DNA from: Sphingopyxis sp. DBS4
GTDB lineage: Bacteria; Pseudomonadota; Alphaproteobacteria; Sphingomonadales; Sphingomonadaceae
Assembly (NCBI RefSeq): GCF_024628865.1
Contig: NZ_CP102384.1
Location: forward strand, 693,001 to 757,000
Direction: 5' to 3'
DNA: 64,000 nt
The stretch's first letter is position 1. Every line of letters begins with the position of its first letter. Position numbers and translations under genes: made by a program. The notes beneath the pieces are model-generated. The model made no database searches. It saw only the letters and a program-made list of their open reading frames with translations, and was not told where the DNA came from. Positions 18,227 through 27,823 of this stretch are shown here, in pieces.

Positions 18227-19156
18227 ATGGCAAAAACCAAGGTGGCGATCATCGGATCGGGTAACATCGGCACGGACCTGATGATCAAGATCATGCGCTT
18301 GTCGGACGTGCTGGAAATGGGCGCTTTCGTCGGCATCGATCCCGAGAGCGACGGGCTGAAACGCGCCGAAAGGTTGGGTGTGCCGATCACCGCCGATGGA
18401 CTGGATGGCCTGATGGCGATGCCGGGCTTCGCCGATATCGGCATCGTCTTCGATGCGACCTCGGCGGGCGCGCACAAGCGGCATAGCGAAGCGCTGATCG
18501 CCCATGGCAAGCGCGTCGTCGACCTGACCCCCGCGGCCATCGGCCCCTATACGATCCCGCCGGTCAACGGCGACGCGCATCTGGATGCCGCGAACGTCAA
18601 TATGGTGACGTGCGGCGGGCAGGCGACGATCCCGATCGTCGCTGCGGTGAACCGCGTCGCGAAGGTGCACTATGGAGAAATAGTGGCGTCGATCGCGTCG
18701 AAAAGCGCCGGTCCCGGCACCCGCGCGAACATCGACGAGTTCACCGAGACGACGAGCGAGGCGATCGTCAAGGTCGGCGGTGCGACGCGCGGCAAGGCGA
18801 TCATCGTCCTCAATCCCGCCGAGCCGCCGCTGATCATGCGCGACACCGTCTATTGCCTCTGCGACGATGGCGACCGCGAAGTGATCGCGAAGAGCGTCGA
18901 GGATATGGTCGCCGAGGTGCAGAGCTATGTTCCCGGCTACCGCCTCAAGCAGGCGGTACAGTTCGAAAGCATCGGCGGCAACGCGCCCTTGCGTATTCCC
19001 GAGATGGGCGGGAGCTTCACCGGCCTCAAGGTCAGCGTCTTCCTCGAGGTCGAGGGGGCAGCGCATTATCTGCCGGCTTATGCGGGCAATCTCGACATCA
19101 TGACCTCGGCGGCGCTCAAAATCGCCGAGAAGATCGCGACAAGGATGGCGGCATGA
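18227..19156 (+). CDS. nbaJ: Acetaldehyde dehydrogenase (acylating)
   Basis: A 309-residue NAD- and CoA-dependent enzyme converting acetaldehyde to acetyl-CoA. Rossmann motif GSGNIGTDL (10-18), catalytic Cys129 in [10 protein letters not shown], and the C-terminal DIMTSAA typical of the BphJ/DmpF group. It normally forms a channelling complex with the aldolase, whose gene overlaps its stop by 4 bp. The start at 18227 follows the hydratase by 4 bp. Confidence 0.95.
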   Translation: MAKTKVAIIGSGNIGTDLMIKIMRLSDVLEMGAFVGIDPESDGLKRAERLGVPITADGLDGLMAMPGFADIGIVFDATSAGAHKRHSEALIAHGKRVVDLTPAAIGPYTIPPVNGDAHLDAANVNMVTCGGQATIPIVAAVNRVAKVHYGEIVASIASKSAGPGTRANIDEFTETTSEAIVKVGGATRGKAIIVLNPAEPPLIMRDTVYCLCDDGDREVIAKSVEDMVAEVQSYVPGYRLKQAVQFESIGGNAPLRIPEMGGSFTGLKVSVFLEVEGAAHYLPAYAGNLDIMTSAALKIAEKIATRMAA

Positions 19157-20178
19157 CCTTCGATCCGACGAGCACGAAGCTCTATATCCAGGACGTCACG
19201 CTCCGCGACGGGATGCATGCGATCCGCCACCAATATGGGCTCGACCATGTGCAGGCGATCGCCCGCGCGCTCGATCGCGCAAAGGTCGACGCGATCGAGG
19301 TCTCGCACGGCGACGGGCTTCAGGGATCGAGCTTCAACTACGGCTTTGGCGCCCACACCGATTGGGACTGGATCGGCGCGGTGGCCGAGGTGCTGGAACA
19401 TAGCGTCCTGACCACGCTGCTTCTCCCCGGGATCGGGACGATCCATGACCTCAAACATGCCTATGAGATGGGCGTCCGCTCGGTCCGCATCGCGACGCAT
19501 TGCACCGAGGCCGATGTCGCGAAGCAGCATATCGAGTTCGCGCGCGGGATCGGCATGGACGTCGCGGGCTTTCTGATGATGAGCCATATGTCGGAGCCCG
19601 AGCCCCTCGCGCGCCAAGCGAAGCTGATGGAGGAATATGGCGCGCATTGCGTCTATGTTACCGACAGCGGCGGCGCGCTGACGATGGACGGCTATGCGGC
19701 GCGGCTGCAGGCGTATGACCGGATACTCAAGCCCGAGACGCAGCGCGGCGTCCACGCGCACCACAACCTCAGCCTCGGCGTCTCCAACAGCCTCGTCGCG
19801 GTGCAGAATGGTGCGGTGCGCGTCGATGCCAGCCTGGCCGGAATGGGGGCAGGGGCAGGCAATGCGCCGCTTGAAGTCTTCATCGCCGCCGCCGATGTGT
19901 ATGGCTGGAACCACGGTTGCGACCTGTTCGCGCTGATGGACGCCGCCGAAGACCTCGTGCGCCCGCTTCAGGATCGCCCGGTGCGCGTCGACCGCGAGAC
20001 GCTGACATTGGGTTATGCGGGGGTCTATTCCTCCTTCCTGCGACACGCCGAGAAAGCCGCCGCCGAGCATGGCCTCGATACCCGCGCCATCCTCGTCGAG
20101 CTCGGACGCCGCAAAATGGTCGGCGGACAGGAGGATATGATTATCGACGTCGCGCTCGATATGGCGAACGGTCGATAA
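19153..20178 (+). CDS. nbaI: 4-hydroxy-2-oxovalerate aldolase
   Basis: A 341-residue Mn-dependent aldolase that yields pyruvate and acetaldehyde. The TIM-barrel start is [13 protein letters not shown] (catalytic Arg and metal Asp in RDG), the metal His pair is in [11 protein letters not shown], and the C-terminal dimerisation region is standard for DmpG/BphI. It is the last gene of the long rightward operon that begins at 9275. Only 3 bp separate its stop from the convergent Lrp gene, and no terminator hairpin was seen. Confidence 0.95.
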   Translation: MTFDPTSTKLYIQDVTLRDGMHAIRHQYGLDHVQAIARALDRAKVDAIEVSHGDGLQGSSFNYGFGAHTDWDWIGAVAEVLEHSVLTTLLLPGIGTIHDLKHAYEMGVRSVRIATHCTEADVAKQHIEFARGIGMDVAGFLMMSHMSEPEPLARQAKLMEEYGAHCVYVTDSGGALTMDGYAARLQAYDRILKPETQRGVHAHHNLSLGVSNSLVAVQNGAVRVDASLAGMGAGAGNAPLEVFIAAADVYGWNHGCDLFALMDAAEDLVRPLQDRPVRVDRETLTLGYAGVYSSFLRHAEKAAAEHGLDTRAILVELGRRKMVGGQEDMIIDVALDMANGR

Positions 20179-20181
20179 TCT

Positions 20182-20628
20182 CTACATCCGCCGGTTGCTG
20201 CGCATCGCGAAGCTCGACATGATCCGCGAGACGCCGGGCAGTCGCGAGAGCACGTCGCGGTGGAAGGCGCCATAGGCGTCGATCCCGTCGATCTGCACCC
20301 GCAGGACATAATCGCCGCTTCCCGACATCAGATACCATTCCTGAATCTCGGCGTGATCGCGCACGGCTTTTTCGAAGCGGACGAGATATTCCTCGGTCTG
20401 CCGTTCGAGCTCGATCTGGACGATCGCGGTCGTCCCTTCGTGCGGCGCGGCGTGCGAGACGATCGCGGCATAGCCGCGGATCACCCCCGATTGTTCGAGC
20501 AGGCGCACGCGGCGCAAGCAGGCCGAAGGCGACAGTCCGACCTCGCTCGCAAGCGCCTGATTGGTGATCCGGGCGTCGAGCCGCAGGCGGTTGAGAATGC
20601 GCCGGTCGATGGTGTCGAGGGACTGCAT
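20182..20628 (-). CDS. Lrp/AsnC-family transcriptional regulator
   Basis: A 148-residue protein with an N-terminal helix-turn-helix (LDTIDRRILNRLRLDARITN, then LASEVGLSPSACLRRVRLLE) and a C-terminal RAM effector domain that usually binds amino acids. It is divergent from the alanine racemase gene, with a 122-bp shared promoter region, so it most likely controls the racemase/dehydrogenase operon in response to alanine or a related amino acid, like known DadR-type regulators. Confidence is high for the family, moderate for the target. Confidence 0.92.
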   Translation of the reverse strand: MQSLDTIDRRILNRLRLDARITNQALASEVGLSPSACLRRVRLLEQSGVIRGYAAIVSHAAPHEGTTAIVQIELERQTEEYLVRFEKAVRDHAEIQEWYLMSGSGDYVLRVQIDGIDAYGAFHRDVLSRLPGVSRIMSSFAMRSNRRM

Positions 20629-20750
20629 GTTCTGCGAAATCTCCGCATATTATTCGAATCGAAGCGTCGATCGTGCAGGTTCCTACTTCGGATGGGCGAC
20701 AAATTGGAAGAGTCTTTGCCTATCTCCTGTTTCGGGGAGAGTGAGGGATC

Positions 20751-21878
20751 ATGCCGCAAATCCTGTCGTCGAGCATCCTTCGGATCGATCTCGACGCAAT
20801 CCGCGCCAATTATCGAACGATCGCGGACCGCGTCGCGCCGGCGTGCGCCGGCGCGGTGGTCAAGGCCAACGGCTATGGCCTTGGCGCCGAACGCGTGGCG
20901 GCGGCGCTGTATCGCGAGGGATGCCGGGCCTTCTTCGTCGCGCGGCTCGTCGAGGCCGACACCTTGCGCGCGGTGCTCGACGCCGATGCCGACATCTTCG
21001 TGCTGAACGGCCTCGACCCCGGCGCTGAACCGCGCTGCGCCGGCGCGGGCCATATCCCGGTCTTCAATTCGTCTTCGCAGGTGGCGGCATGGCGCGGGCT
21101 CGCGGTGGCGCGGGGGGTGGCGCTTCCGGCGGCGCTGCAACTCGACAGCGGTATGTCGCGCCTCGGCCTGCCGCTCGCCGAGGCCGAACGGCTGGCGCGC
21201 GATCCCGCCTTCGCGCGCGAAGTCGACCTCCGCCTCGTGACGAGCCATCTCGCGTGCGGCGACGAGCCCGACCATCCCGCCAATGCGGCACAGCTTGCTG
21301 CCTTCGCCGCGGGTCGCGCGCTGTTTCCGGGCGTGCCCGCCTCGCTCGCCAACAGCGGCGGATCGTTCCTGCCCGAAGATTTTCATGGCGATATCGTCCG
21401 TCCCGGCGTGGCGCTGTTCGGCGTCGATCCCGGACCGGCCGCGACGGGCCTGCGGCCGGTCGCGGCGCTGCACGCGCGCATCCTCCAGATTCGCGAGGTC
21501 GCGGCGGGCACCGGCGTCGGCTACGGGCTCGACCATGTCGCGAGCGATCGGCAGCGGCTCGCCACGATCGGCATCGGCTATGCCGACGGCTGGCCGCGCA
21601 ATCTTGGCGGCGTCGGCCGTGCCTGGTGGAACGGGGTGCCGCTCCCCATCATCGGACGCGTGTCGATGGACAGCCTGACGATCGACATCAGCGACCCGCG
21701 CGCCGCGGCGCTTGCCGAAGGCGATCTGGTCGAACTGATCGGGCCGTCGCAGTCGCTCGCCGACGTCGCCCGCGACGCGGGGACGATCCCCTATGAAATC
21801 TTGACTCGCCTCGGGGCGCGCCATGCGCGGATTTTCGTCGAGGCCGGCCAATCGCTCGATGTGGGAGACAGGGCATGA
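20751..21878 (+). CDS. Alanine racemase (PLP-dependent)
   Basis: A 375-residue fold-type III PLP enzyme. Lys38 in [10 protein letters not shown] is the Schiff-base lysine. The opposing catalytic Tyr is in [10 protein letters not shown], and the C-terminal [10 protein letters not shown] is the dimer-site signature. A good ribosome site (GGGGAGAGTGAGGG) precedes the ATG. It overlaps the D-amino-acid dehydrogenase gene by 4 bp, as expected for a catabolic racemase (DadX type) rather than the cell-wall enzyme. L-alanine from kynureninase is a plausible substrate; a broader amino-acid range is possible. Confidence 0.92.
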   Translation: MPQILSSSILRIDLDAIRANYRTIADRVAPACAGAVVKANGYGLGAERVAAALYREGCRAFFVARLVEADTLRAVLDADADIFVLNGLDPGAEPRCAGAGHIPVFNSSSQVAAWRGLAVARGVALPAALQLDSGMSRLGLPLAEAERLARDPAFAREVDLRLVTSHLACGDEPDHPANAAQLAAFAAGRALFPGVPASLANSGGSFLPEDFHGDIVRPGVALFGVDPGPAATGLRPVAALHARILQIREVAAGTGVGYGLDHVASDRQRLATIGIGYADGWPRNLGGVGRAWWNGVPLPIIGRVSMDSLTIDISDPRAAALAEGDLVELIGPSQSLADVARDAGTIPYEILTRLGARHARIFVEAGQSLDVGDRA

Positions 21879-23134
21879 AGATTGTGGTTCTCGGCGCCGG
21901 AGTCATCGGCGTCACGTCGGCCTATTATCTGGCCGAGGCTGGGCACGAGGTCGTGCTGATCGACCGCCAGCCGGGGCCGGGGCTCGAAACCAGCTTTGCC
22001 AACGCGGGCGAGATTTCGCCGGGCTATGCCTCTCCCTGGGCGGCGCCGGGCATTCCGGTCAAGGCGCTGCGCTGGCTGTTCATGCATCACGCGCCGCTGA
22101 TCCTGAAGCTGCGTTTCGATCCCGCGATGCTGCGCTGGATCTTCGCGATGCTGCGCAACTGCACGGCCGGGCGCTATGCCCTCAACAAGAGCCGGATGGT
22201 CCGCCTCGCCGAATATAGCCGCGACGAGCTTATCGCGCTGCGGACGAGGCTGGGGATCGACTATGACCATCGCTCGCAGGGGACGCTTCAGCTTTTCCGC
22301 ACCCAAAAGCAGTTCGACGACAGCGCGAGCGATATCGCGGTCCTGAAGGATTATGGGGTCGCCTATGAGCTGTTGGAGCGGGACGGCTGCGTCCGCGCGG
22401 AACCGGGGCTCGCTGCGACGCGTGATCGCTTCGTCGGCGGCCTACGGCTGCCCGGCGACGAGACGGGCGACTGCCATCTCTTTACGCGCGCGCTTGCGGA
22501 TCGCCTGCCCGCGATGGGCGTCGAAATCCTCTACGACACCGCGATCGAAGCGCTCGAAAGCGAGGGTGGGCGGATCGCCGGGGTGCGGACCGATCGCGGG
22601 ACGATCCGGGGCGATGCCTATCTGGCGGCGCTGGCGAGCTTTTCGCCGGGGCTGCTCCGTCCGCTCGGGCTCGACGTGCCGATCTATCCGGTCAAGGGCT
22701 ATTCGGTCACCGTTCCGATCGCCGACGAAGGCCGCGCACCGGTATCGACGCTGCTCGACGAAAGCTACAAGATCGCGATCACCCGGTTGGGCGACCGCAT
22801 CCGCGTCGGCGGTATGGCCGAACTCTCCGGGTTCAACCGCGCGCTCTCGCCGCGCCGCGAAGAGACGTTGTTGCATTCGCTGAACGACCTGTTCCCGGGC
22901 GCCGCAGTTCAGGGCGCGGAGACGAATTTCTGGAGCGGGCTGCGGCCGATGACCCCCGACAGCACGCCGATCGTCGGCGCGACGCGACTGCCCAATCTTT
23001 TCCTGAATGCCGGCCATGGCACATTGGGCTGGACGATGGCATGCGGCTCCGGGCGGCTGATCGCCAGCCTGATCGGCGGGACGCCGCCGCCGATCGACCA
23101 TGCGGACCTGGCGCTTTCGCGCTATGCGCGCTGA
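21875..23134 (+). CDS. dadA: D-amino-acid dehydrogenase (FAD, DadA type)
   Basis: A 419-residue flavoprotein with the N-terminal dinucleotide motif [18 protein letters not shown] and the DAO-type C-terminal FAD segment [20 protein letters not shown]. It oxidises D-alanine and other D-amino acids to 2-oxo acids, passing electrons to the respiratory chain. Coupled by a 4-bp overlap to the racemase; a RidA gene follows 26 bp later. The trio racemase-DadA-RidA forms a neat path from L-alanine through D-alanine and iminopropionate to pyruvate. Confidence 0.93.
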   Translation: MKIVVLGAGVIGVTSAYYLAEAGHEVVLIDRQPGPGLETSFANAGEISPGYASPWAAPGIPVKALRWLFMHHAPLILKLRFDPAMLRWIFAMLRNCTAGRYALNKSRMVRLAEYSRDELIALRTRLGIDYDHRSQGTLQLFRTQKQFDDSASDIAVLKDYGVAYELLERDGCVRAEPGLAATRDRFVGGLRLPGDETGDCHLFTRALADRLPAMGVEILYDTAIEALESEGGRIAGVRTDRGTIRGDAYLAALASFSPGLLRPLGLDVPIYPVKGYSVTVPIADEGRAPVSTLLDESYKIAITRLGDRIRVGGMAELSGFNRALSPRREETLLHSLNDLFPGAAVQGAETNFWSGLRPMTPDSTPIVGATRLPNLFLNAGHGTLGWTMACGSGRLIASLIGGTPPPIDHADLALSRYAR

Positions 23135-23160
23135 CTATTTCAATCGAAGGAGAATGAAGA

Positions 23161-23508
23161 GTGACCATCGAACGCCTGCATAGCGGCCCGCGCATGAGCC
23201 AGGCCGTGATCCACAACGGCATCGTCCATCTCGCGGGTCAGATCGGCGCCCCCGGCGAGGATGCGACCGCGCAGACGCGCGCGGTGCTCGCGTCGATCGA
23301 CACGCTGCTCGCCGAAGCGGGAACCAGCCGCGATCGCCTGCTCACCGCGACCATCTGGCTCGCCGACATGGGCGATTTCGCGGCGATGAACGCCGTCTGG
23401 GAAGACTGGCTCGGCGGCGCCAATGCGCCGACCCGCGCCACCGGCGAGGTGCGGCTCGCGACCGATGCGTACAAGGTCGAGATCATCGTGACCGCTGCGC
23501 TGCCCTGA
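23161..23508 (+). CDS. RidA-family enamine/imine deaminase
   Basis: A 115-residue protein. The GTG start at 23161 has a clear ribosome site (AAGGAGAA) 5-6 nt upstream. RidA features are IHNGIVHLAGQIG, TRAVLASIDTLLAEAG and the conserved Arg in APTRATGEVRLA. It would hydrolyse the imino acid released by the preceding D-amino-acid dehydrogenase, protecting PLP enzymes from 2-aminoacrylate-type damage. It is distinct from the pathway-specific 2-aminomuconate deaminase at 16483. Confidence 0.9.
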   Translation: MTIERLHSGPRMSQAVIHNGIVHLAGQIGAPGEDATAQTRAVLASIDTLLAEAGTSRDRLLTATIWLADMGDFAAMNAVWEDWLGGANAPTRATGEVRLATDAYKVEIIVTAALP

Positions 23509-23552
23509 TAGTTCAAGTCCGGCGGGCGAGGCGCGCGACGGCGCGTCTCGCC

Positions 23553-24851
23553 TCAGCCCGGCGTGCCGGCGACCGCTTCGACCAGCCGCCGAAATCCCTG
23601 TGCCGCAGCGATGGTTGCGGGAGCGTCGAGGCAGCGTTCGTCATCGTCGGCGACATGATGGAAGCGGTGGATGCCGAAGACCCCGGCCGCCGGGGCATAG
23701 CCGGCCTTGATGACCTCATCGAGCTCGCCCGCCGACAGTATTTCACTCGAAACCGGGGCTTCATAGCCGATCTGGCCCGCGAATACGGCGCGCGCCAGTG
23801 GGAGCAGCGCGGGCGATATCGACAGGAAGCGCTGGCTGTCGACACTGGGCAGCGGGGTCAGATGACCCCCGAGGTCGTGCCAGTCGCGTGCCGCGACATT
23901 GGCGCCGATATGCAGCCAGAAACGCGTTGCGGCGGGCGGCGGCGCGATTTGCTTCATGGCTTCGGCGGCGCCGAGATATTCATATTCATGGCCGGTGTTG
24001 CAAATGAGGGCGAGGTCGTGATCGGGCAGCGCTTTCGGCGCCCAACGCGCGAGGTTGAGCCATGCGGCGACGCCCGGTCCGCGCTCGGCGGCGCAGCCGA
24101 ACCAGCCCGATCGCGGTGTGGAGATCGCCAGCCAGCGCCCCTTGCCGCGATCGATCCGGCCGACGAAATTGAAGGCCGGGCGCGTGCCGCCCCGGCCGTC
24201 GATCGTCAGGCGCGCCTCGCTGCCCTGCATCGCGGCCGCGAGGAAGGGATCGGCGTCCTCGGGAGCGATCAGCGCCACCGGCCCCGCGAACATCGGCTTG
24301 CGGCCATCGGCGTTGAGCGCGATCAGCTTGCCTGTCGGGCCGTTGGTGATCGCCACCGCGGCTTTCGCGCCACCGGCAAAAGCCGCCTCGATCGGTCCGC
24401 GCGCCGCCTTGGCGAGCATCGACGACCAGCGCGCGTGCGGCAGGTCGACAAGCGCGATCGTGCCCTGCAGCGAGGTGATGGCGCGGCCATGCGGATCGAC
24501 GCGGACCAGCGGTCCCGAAACGCCGCCGGGGCCGGTCGGGATGACGACCGGTTGGGGATAGACGGGGGCCGTCCGGTCTTCGCACACCAGTTCGGCGACG
24601 GCCGCGTCGAACCAGGGGGCCGCGAAATCCTGTCGCTCGACGGCATAGCCCACATTCCTGAGCTCATCCGCCAGCCACGCACCGCACGCCATGTCCCCGG
24701 GGCCGCCGGCGCGTTTGTTGCCGAAGCCGACATAGCGCAGCAGGTCGGCCTCGATCGTGCTGCTTGCGGAAGAAGCGGCCTGAACCCCCATGCTTGCCAG
24801 CGGCAGCAGCGCGCCCGCGCCCAGAAAGCTTCGTCTGCTGCCGTCGATCAT
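23553..24851 (-). CDS. Tat-exported M28-like peptidase-fold protein, probably inactive metal site
   Basis: A 432-residue protein. The start at 24851 has the ribosome site GAGAGAGGCAAGG and gives the Tat signal SRRSFLGAGALLPLASMGV; the longer open frame to 25025 lacks support. The body looks like an M28 aminopeptidase with an inserted PA-like domain: LRYVGFGNKRAGGPGDMACG, then NTGHEYEYLGAAEA. The canonical first ligands (HxD before a GxxDNASG motif) are replaced by STPRSGWFGCAAERGPGVAA, so zinc binding is doubtful. It lies in a divergent pair with a serine-hydrolase lipoprotein. Role unknown. Confidence 0.7.
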   Translation of the reverse strand: MIDGSRRSFLGAGALLPLASMGVQAASSASSTIEADLLRYVGFGNKRAGGPGDMACGAWLADELRNVGYAVERQDFAAPWFDAAVAELVCEDRTAPVYPQPVVIPTGPGGVSGPLVRVDPHGRAITSLQGTIALVDLPHARWSSMLAKAARGPIEAAFAGGAKAAVAITNGPTGKLIALNADGRKPMFAGPVALIAPEDADPFLAAAMQGSEARLTIDGRGGTRPAFNFVGRIDRGKGRWLAISTPRSGWFGCAAERGPGVAAWLNLARWAPKALPDHDLALICNTGHEYEYLGAAEAMKQIAPPPAATRFWLHIGANVAARDWHDLGGHLTPLPSVDSQRFLSISPALLPLARAVFAGQIGYEAPVSSEILSAGELDEVIKAGYAPAAGVFGIHRFHHVADDDERCLDAPATIAAAQGFRRLVEAVAGTPG

Positions 24852-24954
24852 TGCCTTGCCTCTCTCCGTTTCGGCCGGAGCATGGCGCGACCCGTTTGCA
24901 TTGGTCAACCCGCCATGCGACGATAAGGGCGGGCGCGAAACAAGGGAGAGGAAT

Positions 24955-26004
24955 GTGCGGCGGATTTCGGGACTCGCGGCGGCCGTCATGGCTTGCTGGC
25001 TCGCGGGATGCGGCCCCGCCGTCACCGATGCGTATCCTGCCGTCGCTGCGACGCATGCGGTGCCCGATCGGGATGCGGCGATGCGGGACTTGCTCGATTA
25101 TGCGCGCGGGCAGCACAGCACCGGCTTCCTCGTCGTGCGCGGCGGGCGGGCGCTGGTCGAGGAGAATTGGCCGGCGCCCGACGACCGGACCTTTTCGATC
25201 TTCCTTTACGGCAAGACCGCGAGCGGCGCGCTGCTCGAGGATGTCGCGTCGCAGCAGAAAAGCTTCATCGCGGTGCTCGTCGCCGTCGCGGTCGACAAGG
25301 GATTGATCGACGTCGACCGGCCGGTCGACGACTATCTCGGCGTCGGCTGGTCGAAAGCCTCGCCCGCGCAGGAAAAGCAGATCCGGGTGATCAACATCCT
25401 GCAGATGAATTCGGGACTCGACGAGTCCTTCGCCTATGTCGCGCCGCCCGGGACGCAATTCTTTTATAACACCGCGGTGTATGCGGCCTCCAAGCGCATC
25501 CTGACCGCGGCGAGCAAGCTGCCGCTCGATCAATTGACGCGCGACTGGCTGACGGTGCCCGCCGGCATGACCGAAACGGCCTGGCGAGAGCGGCCGGCGG
25601 CGCTCGCCGACGTCGGTAATGCCACGGGACTCGTCACCTCGCCGCGCGATACCGCGCGCTTCGGGCAAATGATCCTGAACGGCGGCGTCGCCGAAAACGG
25701 CACCCGCATCGTGTCGAAAGCCGGCCTGAAAGCGATGTTCGAGCGTTCGCCGACCAATCCTGCCTATGGACGGCTCTGGTGGCTTAATGGCGGCGCCTAT
25801 GCCGTTCGCGCGACCGAAGGACGGCGGGCCGGACCATTGATCGCCGCGGCGCCTTCCGATCTGGTCGGCGCCTTCGGCTTTCTCGACCGTCGGCTCTATG
25901 TGGTGCCGAGCCTCGACCTGGTGGTCGTCCGCACCGGCGCCGACGCACCCGATGCCGATTTCGATCAGCAGCTCTGGCTGCGTCTGATGCGCGTGATCGG
26001 CTGA
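24955..26004 (+). CDS. Serine hydrolase, class C beta-lactamase/penicillin-binding fold, lipoprotein
   Basis: A 349-residue protein. The GTG start at 24955 has the site AGGGAGAGG and yields a lipoprotein signal ending LAGCG, so it should be anchored in the membrane facing the periplasm. The SxxK motif is SQQK in VASQQKSFIAVLVA, the second motif region is FFYNTAVYAAS, and the family segment GLVTSPRDTARFGQMILNGG is clear. Family members include esterases, D-amino-acid peptidases and transpeptidase relatives, so activity is open. It is divergent from the M28-like gene and precedes the CLC gene by 54 bp. Confidence 0.85.
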   Translation: MRRISGLAAAVMACWLAGCGPAVTDAYPAVAATHAVPDRDAAMRDLLDYARGQHSTGFLVVRGGRALVEENWPAPDDRTFSIFLYGKTASGALLEDVASQQKSFIAVLVAVAVDKGLIDVDRPVDDYLGVGWSKASPAQEKQIRVINILQMNSGLDESFAYVAPPGTQFFYNTAVYAASKRILTAASKLPLDQLTRDWLTVPAGMTETAWRERPAALADVGNATGLVTSPRDTARFGQMILNGGVAENGTRIVSKAGLKAMFERSPTNPAYGRLWWLNGGAYAVRATEGRRAGPLIAAAPSDLVGAFGFLDRRLYVVPSLDLVVVRTGADAPDADFDQQLWLRLMRVIG

Positions 26005-26058
26005 CGCTCCGCCGAAAGCGCTTGACCCGCTGCCGTGGAAGGCGTTGGAGCGCTCGCG

Positions 26059-27816
26059 ATGGTCCGCCTGCGCAAATCCGCTCTCGTGATCGCCGCGGCC
26101 CGGCAGCGGCGACGGCTGCGCGAAAGCGAGGCGGCTTTCATCCTGCTGGCGGCGATCGCGGGGCTGGCGGCGGGGGCGCTGACCAACGTCCAGCAGCTCA
26201 TCGCGCATGGAATCCAGAGTCTGCTTTATGGCGTGACGATCAACCGGCTCAGCGCGCTCGGCATGATCCACCATCCGTGGAAGTTGCTGGCGCTGCCGGT
26301 GGGCGGCCTTATGCTGATGCTCTTCGCGCGCGGACTGCGCAACCGTCAGCGCATTCCCGTCGACGTGGTGGAGGCCAATGCGCTGCACGGCGGACGGATT
26401 CCCTTCGCCGACAATCTGGTCATCGCGTCGCAGACGATCATCTCGAACGGCGCGGGCGCGTCGGTGGGGCTGGAGGCGGCCTATGCCCAGATGGGCGGGG
26501 GCGTCGCGTCGCAGCTCGGGCAGTGGTTCACGCTGCGCCGGGGCGACCTGCGCACCCTGGTCGGCGCGGGGGCGGGCGGGGCGATCGGCGCGGCTTTCGG
26601 CGCGCCGCTGACCGGCGCCTTCTATGCCTTCGAGATCGTCATCGGCAATTACACCCCGGCCGCGATCGCGCCGGTGATGGCCGCCGCCCTATCCGCCGTA
26701 TTCGTGACCCGCGCGCTGGGCGCCGATCCCTATCTGATCGCGACGACGGCGGGGCGGGCCTTTTCGGTGTCCGATTACCTGCTCTATGCTTTGCTCGGCC
26801 TGCTTTGCGCGCTGTTCGGTATGCTCATCATGCGCCTCGTCGCCTTCACCGAGCTCAGCGTCCATGGCTGGCGGCGCATCGCGGGATGGAAGCCGGTCGT
26901 CGGCGGGCTTCTTCTCATTCCGCTGGCGATGCTGTCGCCGCAGACGCTGTCGGCGGGGCACGGCGCGCTCCATCTCGATCTGGTGCTGCGCCCGGCGTTG
27001 AGCTTTCTCGCGATCGTTCTGCTGCTCAAGATCGCCGCGTCGGTGATCTCGCTCAGCTTCGGCTTTCGCGGCGGGCTGTTCTTCGCCTCGCTTTTCCTGG
27101 GGTCGCTGATCGGGCAGATTTTCGCGGGTCTCGTCAATCTTAGCCCGCTGGGCGCCTTCATCGATCCGAACGACGCCGCACTGGTGGGCATGGCGGCGCT
27201 TTCGGTCTCGATCGTCGGCGGGCCGATGACGCTGGCGGTGCTGATGCTTGAGACGACACACGACTTTGCGCTGATGGGCGTCGTGCTCACCGCGACATTG
27301 GTGTCTAGCGCCTTCACGCGCGAGATGTTCGGCTATTCCTTCTCGACCTGGCGGCTGCACCTGCGTGGTTCGACCATCCGCAGCCCGCGCGACATCGGAC
27401 GGCTGATGACGCTGACCGCCGGTCGCATCATGCGGACCGACTGGACCGCGGTGAGTCAGGATATGACCGTTGCCGAATTCCGGGACCGCGTGCCGTTGGG
27501 CAAGACCGCCAAGGTCATCCTGATCGACGCCGAGGGGCATTATCGCGGAATCGTTCCGACGGCCGCCGCCTTCCATCCCGACCTCGACGAGACGTCGGCG
27601 GTCGCCGGGCTGGCGACCCAGTCGGGCATCGTGCTGCGCCGGGCGATGGACATCCGGTCGGTGCTGAAGCTGTTCGACGAGGCGTCGGCGGACGAACTCG
27701 TCGTGATCGACGACGACGAGCAGGTGATTGGCGTGGTGACCGAGCGACATGCCCGCCGCCGCTACTTCGAGGAACTCGAAGCCTCGCAGCGCGAGCTGTT
27801 CGGCGAGAGCGGCTAG
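26059..27816 (+). CDS. CLC-family chloride channel/transporter with C-terminal CBS pair
   Basis: A 585-residue membrane protein with about 10-12 hydrophobic segments followed from about residue 440 by a tandem CBS-domain region (GRIMRTDWTAVSQDMTV, ADELVVIDDDEQVIGVV). The start at 26059 has GGAG eight bases upstream; a GTG at 26035 is possible. The canonical CLC selectivity motifs are altered: the GREGP position reads GASVGLEAAY and the GxFxP region reads GGLFFASLFLG. It may therefore belong to an uncharacterised CLC subgroup with different ion selectivity. Convergent with the monooxygenase gene, 7 bp apart. Confidence 0.85.
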   Translation: MVRLRKSALVIAAARQRRRLRESEAAFILLAAIAGLAAGALTNVQQLIAHGIQSLLYGVTINRLSALGMIHHPWKLLALPVGGLMLMLFARGLRNRQRIPVDVVEANALHGGRIPFADNLVIASQTIISNGAGASVGLEAAYAQMGGGVASQLGQWFTLRRGDLRTLVGAGAGGAIGAAFGAPLTGAFYAFEIVIGNYTPAAIAPVMAAALSAVFVTRALGADPYLIATTAGRAFSVSDYLLYALLGLLCALFGMLIMRLVAFTELSVHGWRRIAGWKPVVGGLLLIPLAMLSPQTLSAGHGALHLDLVLRPALSFLAIVLLLKIAASVISLSFGFRGGLFFASLFLGSLIGQIFAGLVNLSPLGAFIDPNDAALVGMAALSVSIVGGPMTLAVLMLETTHDFALMGVVLTATLVSSAFTREMFGYSFSTWRLHLRGSTIRSPRDIGRLMTLTAGRIMRTDWTAVSQDMTVAEFRDRVPLGKTAKVILIDAEGHYRGIVPTAAAFHPDLDETSAVAGLATQSGIVLRRAMDIRSVLKLFDEASADELVVIDDDEQVIGVVTERHARRRYFEELEASQRELFGESG

Positions 27817-27823
27817 GGTCGGC

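Noticed and set aside
24852..25025. N-terminal extension of the M28-like protein
   Set aside because: Would place the Tat signal internally and overlap the divergent gene's promoter and start; the ATG at 24851 has a good ribosome site.
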